From assembly GCF_028009165.1 (NCBI RefSeq), contig NC_079243.1, positions 2,356,001 to 2,420,000 on the forward strand: a stretch of DNA of 64,000 bases, written 5' to 3'. The position numbers and the translations under genes are program-made. Shown piece after piece: positions 56,652 through 64,000 of the stretch; the first letter of the stretch is position 1; every line of letters starts with the position of its first letter. The notes beneath the pieces were generated by a model that was given only the letters and a program-made list of their open reading frames with translations, searched no databases and was not told where the DNA came from. The DNA is from Akanthomyces muscarius (Eukaryota; Ascomycota; Sordariomycetes; Hypocreales; Cordycipitaceae).

Positions 56652-58164
56652 AGGGTAAGACTACGTGGTCTAGCGTCGAAAATGGGGTTCTCGAGATACT
56701 GCGTTAGGGCTTGAAATGGATCATCATGGTCGTCTTGGAGCACTTCGTGGGCGTAATAGGAACGGCGTGTTACGACAGTCGGTGCTCCGACGGCATTTAG
56801 CGTCGCTCAATACATCGTTGGTTTTTCCCGTGGCACAATTTTCACCAGAATTTGCTTTGTATGTATATTAACGGCATGCATGTCTATAATTTAGGTGTCT
56901 ATGAATAATGCATGTCTATAAGTACTATATATTTGATTAGCGTATGAGCCCACTCGAGTCAGAAACAAGACGAATAACAGACCTTTAAATCTCGGTTACT
57001 TCCACCCAGTTTTGAATCAGCCATGTCTCGGATAGTGCCGTCGCCGACTGTATCTTCCGGCCCGCCTGTTCTTTTCAATTATACACATGTATCCCCGTTC
57101 ATAACTGAGCGGACATGGGAAGCCACACCGCAGATATTGTCGGCCGACACGGTGGCCGGCTGAGGTTTTGTGGCTGGCGTGCGAGACATTTTAGGGCCCT
57201 TCAGCAGACACTCCGTAAGCCATGTTCCAGATGTCGGAATATCCGCGACACTAGTGTTGCCAACGCCGTACTGAGCTCCCGTGAAGCTCTCGGGAGGCAG
57301 GTAAGGGCATTTCGAAATAGTTTCAGCCCTTGGCATCATCTCTAGAACAGACGTCGAAAACTCGCAAGTGCCGAGTCGGGTTGCTTCCTAGAAGCCCGAT
57401 GTCACTACGGGACCGATTCCGGGCGGGAGCTAGATCCGCCGAAGCCACCCAATCTAGGCCCCATCCAGCTGAAGTCTGCTACAGGGCTTGGCAACTCTCA
57501 TCTCGAGGTGGATGATGCCTGGGCAGAATACAAGCTGCGTGATGAGCAGATATAACCAGCGTACTGGTGCTGACCCCCTCTGAGGAGCCTCATGCATGGC
57601 TGACGAGCGTATGGATACCTCCGCTGCTTTTGAAGACCAAGTACGGCTAATTATAGGCCCCTCGACGGAATTGGCATTTGCGGCTTTATACCGAGGCCCC
57701 GAGGAAAAGAGGGCCAATGTGAGCTGGATTGTCTACTTGCCTGCCATATTTTTCACGGCTCGATTTGTGTTCTTGCATATCCGGTGTAACATCGGGAGAA
57801 GATTGGCCCACGGTAATTCCTCGAATCGCAGCCTAGAGACAGCGCACCATCTGCAGCCATGAGACAGCATATATTGTTTCTCGGCGCTAATGCACTGCAA
57901 CTGCATATCCACCCCAGCTTACACAAAGCCGAGTGCGGACGAGTATGCCGTCGACGAGAAACGAAACAAGTAAGACGCGGAGTGGCAGTCCAAATAAAAA
58001 GAAGAAAAAAACAATCACCGTTGCAGTGAACAGAACACGGAACAGGCACAGGTGTATACAGCCTACTTCCCGTCGCATTTTTTTCCGCCCGCGCAGCCTC
58101 CAGCAACCTTTGAAAACCTACCGTGTGCACGGGGACATTCTCTAAGGGGCTTTTGCTTGCCATC
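56652..58164. other. Intergenic region
   Basis: About 1.5 kb. Frames at 57079-57339 (minus) and 57596-57862 (plus) have no recognisable domain or splice partner. The right end should hold the promoter of the PaaK-like gene. Confidence 0.45.
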
Positions 58165-59742
58165 ATGGTATTTTCTTTGTCTACTGTTCTGGCTGTGGCC
58201 AAGAAGCACTGTTTCTATGACGAGACGGTGACTTACCCCCCTGCCAGCGACATTGTCGACGAAATCGTCAAACAGACGGCGGGGAATGAGAACGCAGAGC
58301 AGCTGGCCACTTGGCCTCTGCTGCGCAAAAAGACGCTGTGAGTACAGACGCGACGTATAGCACTGCTCATGCTCTCTGACACATGCCCAAGGTACACGAC
58401 AATTGAACGGCTCGTCAACGACGAGAGCCCCGACAACACCTACCGGCAGTCGAGCTATATTAGCATCACGGGCGGCGGCCGCGGCTCACTCCCGCTCTTC
58501 TTTGCCACCGATGTAAGGGAGAACCGCCGCCAGCGCGCCGAGTTTGGCAAGCTCATAGCCAGCACCGGCATGCTCGGCGGCCGTGACTGGGTCCTTAGTA
58601 TGCACTCGGCCGGGGGTCTTTACAGGTTCGTCGATCTGACAAAGTAGCTTTCCGCTTGTACATCCTCTTCCCCTCTTCTTTACAAGCTATAGTCTTTACA
58701 CCCCTTTTTCGTCTTCTTCGCTTACTGACATTAGGGCCAATGCAGGGCTCTCGATCTCACGCTAGAATATGTCGAAGAGGCCGGCGCGTGCACTCTCGCA
58801 GCCGGCCATGTCATGCCCGTGCCCGCCGTCCTGCAGCTGCTCGTCAAGTACAAGGTCAATGTGCTGGCCGGGGACAGCAGCCAGGTCATCGACGTGGTCA
58901 ACCACCTGTCGGCGCTGCCGCGGGAGGAGCAGGACAAGATCCGCCTGGACAAGATCCTGTACACGTCCGAGGTGCTGACGGGCTCGCAGCGCGCGCACAT
59001 CCGCGCCACGCTCGGCCAGAAGATCAAGATCTGCTCCGCGCTGGCCAGCGCCGAGACCGGGCCCTGGGCGTTTAGCAACCCGGACCTGACCGGCGACCGC
59101 ACCACGACGTCGTCGGACTTTGTCTACGACACGCGCACCATGGCCGTCGAGATCTTCCCGCACTCGGCCGCCGAGGAGGACGCAAGCGGCATGGCCGTCA
59201 CCGCGCCGCAACCGCTGGCAGACGGTGAGACGGGCCTGATTGTTTTGACGTCGCTGTGCCGCCTGCGCAACCCTCTCGTGCGCTACATTTCCGGCGACGT
59301 GGGCTCGCTGCACGACCTGCCCGAGGCCGTGCGGCACCTCGTTAAAGAAGCCGACCGCCCGCACATTCGGGTGCTGCGCCTCGAGGGCCGCGACCGCCGC
59401 TTCAGCTTCGACTGGGAGGGCGAGTACATTGAGTTTGCCAACCTCGCCGGCATCGTCGAGGACCCGCGCTACGGCATCCTCCAGTGGCAGGCCATCATCG
59501 AGAACAGGCCGCACGAGCAGGAGGGCCTCCGCCCGTGTCTCGAGGTGCGCATGCTGCCGAGCACCACGACGCGCAGCGACGACGAGCTGCTGGGGGAGAT
59601 GGTCGGCCGCATCAAGACGCTCATTGCTGCGACGTCGGCGAATGCGGATCGCTTCACGCCCGTGTTTTTGGAGAATGCGGATGGGTTTGAAAAGAGCAAG
59701 ACGGGTGGCAAGGTCATCAAGTTTATTGATCGGGTGAGCTAA
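58165..59742 (+). CDS. PaaK-like adenylate-forming enzyme
   Basis: Three exons (58165-58337, 58392-58625, 58746-59742) give 467 residues; the first intron ends in AAG. Adenylation motifs are recognisable in order: the P-loop-like ISITGGGRGSLPLFF (in place of SSGTTGxPK), CSALASAETGPW (A5-like, with the Glu), RYISGDVG (A7-like, YxxGD), LEGRDRRFSFDWEGEY (A8-like hinge) and GGKVIKFIDR near the end (A10-like with Lys). This fits the phenylacetate-CoA-ligase group of acyl-AMP-forming enzymes. The P-loop is Gly-rich rather than Thr/Ser-rich, so activity needs testing. It could activate an acid for the neighbouring ATP-grasp and dioxygenase proteins. No carrier-protein domain is attached. Confidence 0.78.
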
Positions 59743-59801
59743 ACTACATGAGAAATAGAGAAAAGTTAGATAATGGTCAGAAAATCTGGTTAAATAAACT
59801 C

Positions 59802-60310
59802 TCAGTCATCGTTGCCTGGATATTTCTTTCCTGGCAAATGATCCGTCACACCGGGTATATCATTCACGCAGTACAAGTGCCTCTCGGCGTACGTCAGGAC
59901 CCGGCCGTACTTTTGCAGCACGTCGTCGTCAAACGAGCCCACGCAGACGCTAATCTTGTCCTCGTCCTCGGCGGCCCAGTAGATGAGCCCGCCGCAGTCA
60001 CCGCAGAACCCGCGCGAGTTGGGCGGCGACGCCTTGTAGGTTTTGAGGGTCGCCTGCGAGGTGAGCGCGAAGCTGCTGCGCGGCACCTTTTGCACGCGGT
60101 AGATGAGGCTGCCAGTCTGCTTGCGGCACTGCGAGCACTGGCACGTCGATGCCTGCGCGTCTTGAATGTCAGCTTTCTGGCTAGAGGCTGCAGTCATGGA
60201 TAAGAACTTACGCCGCGCTGGAAATCATGGTCTTGGGGAAAGGTGATGGTGTAGCGAAGGGCTTCGCAGAGGCAGCCGCCACTAACACGTGTGGGCAGCT
60301 CAGTAGTCAT
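59802..60310 (-). CDS. GFA/CENP-V-fold zinc protein
   Basis: Two exons, 60212-60310 and 59802-60152, with a 59-nt intron (GTAAGT...CAG) give 149 residues. The Cys pairs of the GFA family are all present: GGCLCEALRY, then TCQCSQCRKQTGS and GFCGDCGGLIYW. The family includes glutathione-dependent formaldehyde-activating enzyme and many uncharacterised fungal members; it binds two zinc ions. The first exon supplies the first Cys pair, which confirms the intron. It converges with the PaaK-like gene with a 59-nt gap. Confidence 0.9.
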
Positions 60311-60629
60311 TTTGGCCTTTGATTTGGTCCTGTTTATGATTGCGTTCTGAAGTCAAAGTCGAAAGTTGAATGTTTCTTCTTGGATGCGTTACCCCAAGAC
60401 AAACAGTGAGGCTAGCGCTTTATAGTTGGACTTTTAAGCTGAAGTTGTCAAGAGCGCCTTTCGTCGTCATAGGCGCGCATCTGACGATCCGCCAAGGCAG
60501 GTTATTAATTGCCCATTAGCGTCACCACTTATTCACGGCATCTCTGCCAGTGCAGCATGCAACCTGTGATTTATAATAATTGCTGAAAAGGCTCTCTATT
60601 TTCTCATTATATCGTCATGACACGTTCTG
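60311..60629. other. Intergenic between GFA-like gene and POP1
   Basis: This is 319 nt with the GFA-like promoter and the POP1 3' flank. Nothing else is seen. Confidence 0.5.
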
Positions 60630-63317
60630 TTATACATGCTCCCACCGCGCCAGCCAGCCGACATTTTCGCCCGCATTCCGCACAATGCACAGCTTTGCCT
60701 CTTTGGGCGTCGTGCGCAGATCCGCGAGCACCTTTTCGACAGCAATGGCGCCGACGGCAGTGCCTCGCCCATGCGCCATGTTGTAGGAGCCCGACGTGAC
60801 AAATCCAATCAGGTCATCGGCGTCGGGGACAAGAGGGTGGTGGCCGCCAATACCGTCGTGGTTTGTCGGCGGAGGCGGATACTGCGCAGGCGGTGCCGTT
60901 AGCGTCTGCGCGAGCCGGCGCTTTCGATGGTCCATATCGAGGGCATTGGGCCCCTTTGGCATCGCCTTGAACGGCGCTTTTTCTGTGGAAAGCTTGACGA
61001 GCCATTGCGCGCGCAGGTTAAAGGGCAGGCCGTGCGGTTCTAGAGAGGCGCCGTGAGGAACGGTAGATGGCACTTCGATATTGGACGAGTCGGGAGCTGC
61101 AGCGCATGGCTTCGGCAGGCGGTAGATGCGGGCGCAGCTCGTGACCACCCCGCGGCCGGCAATCATGATGCGCACGCTCGTAATGGCATTTGCCGGTAGC
61201 GCTTGAGTCGGTGTCGCGTCGAGCTGAGACTGCAGATCTCCTTTAGAGACCTGGTTCAACAGCTTGAGTTGGTTCAAATTCGAGACGCCCGGAGCTGCCG
61301 TCGTTTCAACGCCCTGCATTGCGTCGCCGGGAGGAGCTTCTGCGACGTTGGGCTCTCTGCTTTCCGGCTTGAGGCCAAAGAGGAGCTCAAAATCGCAGGT
61401 CAGGCCGTCACCAAGCTCTCCTTTCCGGCCCGCGCCGAGATCAAGCGAGGTCCATTCGGTCCGCTTGCTCTTTGGTCGCTTGTCGTAGTCTTTTCTGCGC
61501 TTTGCACGCTGCGTGAGTTCCCAGTCGGCTCCTTCATCTGTGCCAGGATAGTCTGCGGGGAACCAGGGGACGCCGCGCTCGAATGCCACTTGCATGGACT
61601 CGTTGACGCCTGCGAAGCGGGGGTTCCCTCCAGAAATGAGAGGGTAGTGTACCAGGCTGTGCCAGACTGGCAGCACGCACTTCCATGGCAGCATCAGCGT
61701 CCAAGATCCCTGTGTCTGTGTTCCGGAAGCAGAGCGGCAGGCTAAAAGAGTAACAGGTATCTGCGGATCGCTTTTCGTGGGTTTGAGAAAAGCTCCTGCC
61801 GTAATCACGCTTCTTCGCCTGCAAATCGCCTGTTGCGAGGGCAATGCCGAGCCTTGGTGCCGAGCATTCCTATCGAATAGCAGATTGCCATCCAGTTGAT
61901 GCTCAACAGGCCACTCCACTATATTTTCCATGAGCTTTTCTTGAAGCCGATCATTATCCCAGCCCTCAAGTCGTCTTGGTGGGTATCGGAGTCGCGGATC
62001 TTGAATTGTAAAGGCCAGTGTTACGCTGGCCGCTAGTGCCGACGGGTTTGTAAGACCATGGAGAGATTCAAACACCCGCCCCTGGTTCAGCCCCGATCCT
62101 TCCGCAGCAGGATGGGGGGTTAGTACTGCAAGCAGCGCTTCTGTTGACGCGGGGCCGGTGAGCTCAATGCTCCCAATCTCAAAGCGCAGATCTTCAATAT
62201 ACAGGCGTGGCGTTTCCATTCTCGTCAGTCGAAGCAGCTCGTCAAATACTTCTTTGAACGCAGATGGATGCATGCGCAGAAACACCTGTCGCTGCGTACT
62301 ACTCTCATCCTGCGCGGCAGGTTGAGGGTTCCAGAGAACAGTGCACGGGCACATTGGCCGTGGTCGTCCATTGTGATCCCGGAAAATAGTAGCAGAACTT
62401 GAACGTGTACCTGCCAGCCACTTCTTTGCTTGACCATTCCAGTATGCAGCGTCGGTGAAGCCAAGTCGCTTCAACACGCGACTGAGCCCAGCCTCATGGC
62501 CGTAGAGACCAATGGTGCTCATATAACTTGTGTCCCAAACCAGTGTTCCTCGTTCGCCTTGCGACCGGTGGGTCGGTCGATAGATCTTCTCGCTGGGGGT
62601 CAACGGAATGGCGAATCGCCACAGCGGGTTGTTTGGCGGCGTCATTCTCGCGCGCTTGGCATGCCATAGGTGTGTGGGCAGCCAAGTCTTGTGTATTTGT
62701 CGCTTTCGGAATCTCGAAGGCGGCAAGGGCGGCTCATTTAGCTGGTTTCTTCGAATTTTAGGGCGCGGCCTTTGCGTCAAGGGCTTTTCTGCCTCGTCGC
62801 CCGTCTTTGTGCCCTTTGCAATCATCTTTCGCCGTCGTGTCCTCGCTGCCAGGAGCCGCAAACGCTTCGCCGTCTCCGCTCGTAGTCGCGCGCGCGTAGA
62901 TGTCGGCTTTCGTCGCCTGGGTTGTACCATGGGTGTGTTGTCGTCTGCCATTTCTTTCCTTGCCCGCGCTTGCAGCCGCCGGGGTACTCTGCGCGGGTTG
63001 TGGCTCGCGGTGCGTCGGCGCAGCCCGCGGGGAACCTGCTGGAAGGCGCGCGAGCTCCCCACGGCCTTGGATGTGGCCATGCTCTGCTCAAGGGAGCGAA
63101 TTTCGAATTCGTGGGCGGCCACAAAGGCCTGCAGGTCCAGCTCGCCATCCTTAAGGGCAGATTGCGCGGGCTCGACGGGAATGTTGCGCGCAAGGTGGAC
63201 TTTGGCGCGTCGCGCTGCCTGGGGGTTATCGTTACGGCCACCAGAGGACGCGCTGCCGGGTTTCCTTTTGCCCTGTCCAGGTCCTCCTGGACCAGCAGGA
63301 GCTTGCTTGTTGCCCAT
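60630..63317 (-). CDS. POP1: POP1, protein subunit of RNase P and RNase MRP
   Basis: A single exon of 895 residues. The N-terminal region has Arg-rich RNA-binding blocks: SHNPRRVPRRLQARARKEM, RRRKPTSTRARLRAETAKR, and the conserved LPTHLWHAKRARM. The POPLD domain is at about residues 560-605 (WHSLVHYPLISGGNPRFAGV, then VPWFPADYPGTDEG). The C-terminus ends in a conserved fold (DLIGFVTSGSYNMAHGRGTA, then AKLCIVRNAGENVGWLARWE). Pop1 binds the RNA subunits of RNase P (tRNA 5' processing) and RNase MRP (rRNA processing) in the nucleolus. The length and conserved blocks agree with the family. Confidence 0.95.
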   Translation of the reverse strand: MGNKQAPAGPGGPGQGKRKPGSASSGGRNDNPQAARRAKVHLARNIPVEPAQSALKDGELDLQAFVAAHEFEIRSLEQSMATSKAVGSSRAFQQVPRGLRRRTASHNPRRVPRRLQARARKEMADDNTPMVQPRRRKPTSTRARLRAETAKRLRLLAARTRRRKMIAKGTKTGDEAEKPLTQRPRPKIRRNQLNEPPLPPSRFRKRQIHKTWLPTHLWHAKRARMTPPNNPLWRFAIPLTPSEKIYRPTHRSQGERGTLVWDTSYMSTIGLYGHEAGLSRVLKRLGFTDAAYWNGQAKKWLAGTRSSSATIFRDHNGRPRPMCPCTVLWNPQPAAQDESSTQRQVFLRMHPSAFKEVFDELLRLTRMETPRLYIEDLRFEIGSIELTGPASTEALLAVLTPHPAAEGSGLNQGRVFESLHGLTNPSALAASVTLAFTIQDPRLRYPPRRLEGWDNDRLQEKLMENIVEWPVEHQLDGNLLFDRNARHQGSALPSQQAICRRRSVITAGAFLKPTKSDPQIPVTLLACRSASGTQTQGSWTLMLPWKCVLPVWHSLVHYPLISGGNPRFAGVNESMQVAFERGVPWFPADYPGTDEGADWELTQRAKRRKDYDKRPKSKRTEWTSLDLGAGRKGELGDGLTCDFELLFGLKPESREPNVAEAPPGDAMQGVETTAAPGVSNLNQLKLLNQVSKGDLQSQLDATPTQALPANAITSVRIMIAGRGVVTSCARIYRLPKPCAAAPDSSNIEVPSTVPHGASLEPHGLPFNLRAQWLVKLSTEKAPFKAMPKGPNALDMDHRKRRLAQTLTAPPAQYPPPPTNHDGIGGHHPLVPDADDLIGFVTSGSYNMAHGRGTAVGAIAVEKVLADLRTTPKEAKLCIVRNAGENVGWLARWEHV

Positions 63318-64000
63318 GGCTTGTGGTGAGGCGCTCGCGCGTGAAGATGGAAGAAGAGGAATCGAGTTGCCAACTTTTTAGTGGAGCATACAAGATTTAC
63401 CGTTTTGACGAGTATCGTTGTCCAGACCGAGCACATCAAGAAGACAAGCTGAAAATATAATAGGCTTTTAGAATATACTTGAACTTGGGAAGGTCTCACT
63501 AAAAGTAAAGTTCAATTTAGAAAAGATTATTTCTCAAGTCACATACTCACCACTGACGGCCTGCTCTGTATTCATGGCTTCTCCGCCCCCGTACCAAATA
63601 CAATAAACCAGAAAGAGTATATCTACTCTTTTATGGAAAAGAGAAAGAAAAAGAAATAAATAGCCAGACTGATCTTATTGATAGACCTGCATCTATGCAT
63701 CAAGGCAGCGTTTACGATAGTGAGGTAGCGCGTAATAGGTAGTGTAGGTAGTTGGTCCGTAGGGTAGGTGTGGTTCAAAAGCCGATATGAAGTACTGCTC
63801 TCATAATGGTACTTCCTATCTGCTAATAGTATGCCTTCTGGCTAATTTGGGGTACCTAGGTAGTGTGGTACCACATAGTCGGTCCGGCCAGTAATGCTCA
63901 TATCATCTATGATAACCCCCCGTTCATTCGGTTTCTCGCACAATGCATAATTACCTCGTTACTAATCAACCTCATCACACTCAAGTCACGATAACAGAGG
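63318..64000. other. POP1 promoter and right window edge
   Basis: AT-rich sequence followed by TAGGTAG-like purine-rich stretches (63720-63870). No gene is seen before the window ends. Confidence 0.5.

Noticed and set aside
57079..57862. Two short frames in the intergenic region before the PaaK-like gene
   Set aside because: No domain, no matching splice sites, and composition like the surrounding DNA.
63720..63870. TAGGTAG-like repeats considered as subtelomeric or telomeric sequence
   Set aside because: The units are irregular and do not match TTAGGG; POP1 is adjacent and the pattern is common in fungal promoters.

Overview
The window is nuclear DNA from a filamentous ascomycete. It has protein genes with short introns (about 50-115 nt, GT...AG), long intergenic stretches, an intron-containing tRNA gene, and typical fungal housekeeping genes (CHS5, MED12/SRB8, nitrate reductase, EAF, POP1). 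The gene set fits Sordariomycetes, probably Hypocreales, but I cannot name a species. Gene models were joined by hand: each splice junction was checked for reading phase and for the continuity of the protein family.

Layout. 0-5 kb: the 3' part of a disordered-protein gene, CHS5 (exomer) and a secreted CREG-like protein. 5.8-7.8 kb: a cytosine DNA methyltransferase of the RID/Masc1 type, whose frame is intact except for two in-frame TAG codons. 8.4-18 kb: an orphan bZIP regulator, a secreted DJ-1/PfpI protein, a 913-residue protein with five Cys-x2-Cys repeats and a degenerate phosphotransferase-like gene, separated by long stretches with no recognisable gene. 19.9-24.6 kb: a full-size ABCA-type transporter.

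24.8-37.8 kb is the most interesting part. It looks like a biosynthetic cluster for a ribosomally made peptide of the dikaritin class (relatives: ustiloxin, asperipin, epichloecyclin). It holds an alpha/beta hydrolase, a secreted precursor with seven near-identical 15-residue repeats separated by Lys-Arg Kex2 sites, a UstYa-like (DUF3328) oxidase with two HxxHC motifs, a bZIP regulator made of three small exons, a ten-exon ABCC transporter, a SAM-dependent methyltransferase and an MFS transporter. The implied route is secretion, Kex2 cleavage, oxidative cyclisation by the UstYa protein, possible methylation, and export. I do not recognise the core (IEYTHPAGGVTD) from any peptide I know.

39.5-52.7 kb returns to core genes: MED12, nitrate reductase with an unusually long N-terminal region, tRNA-Thr(AGT), and EAF. 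53-60 kb carries a second possible metabolic group: an ATP-grasp-like protein divergent from a TauD-like Fe(II)/2-oxoglutarate dioxygenase, followed by a PaaK-like adenylate-forming enzyme and a GFA/CENP-V-fold protein. POP1 of RNase P/MRP closes the window.
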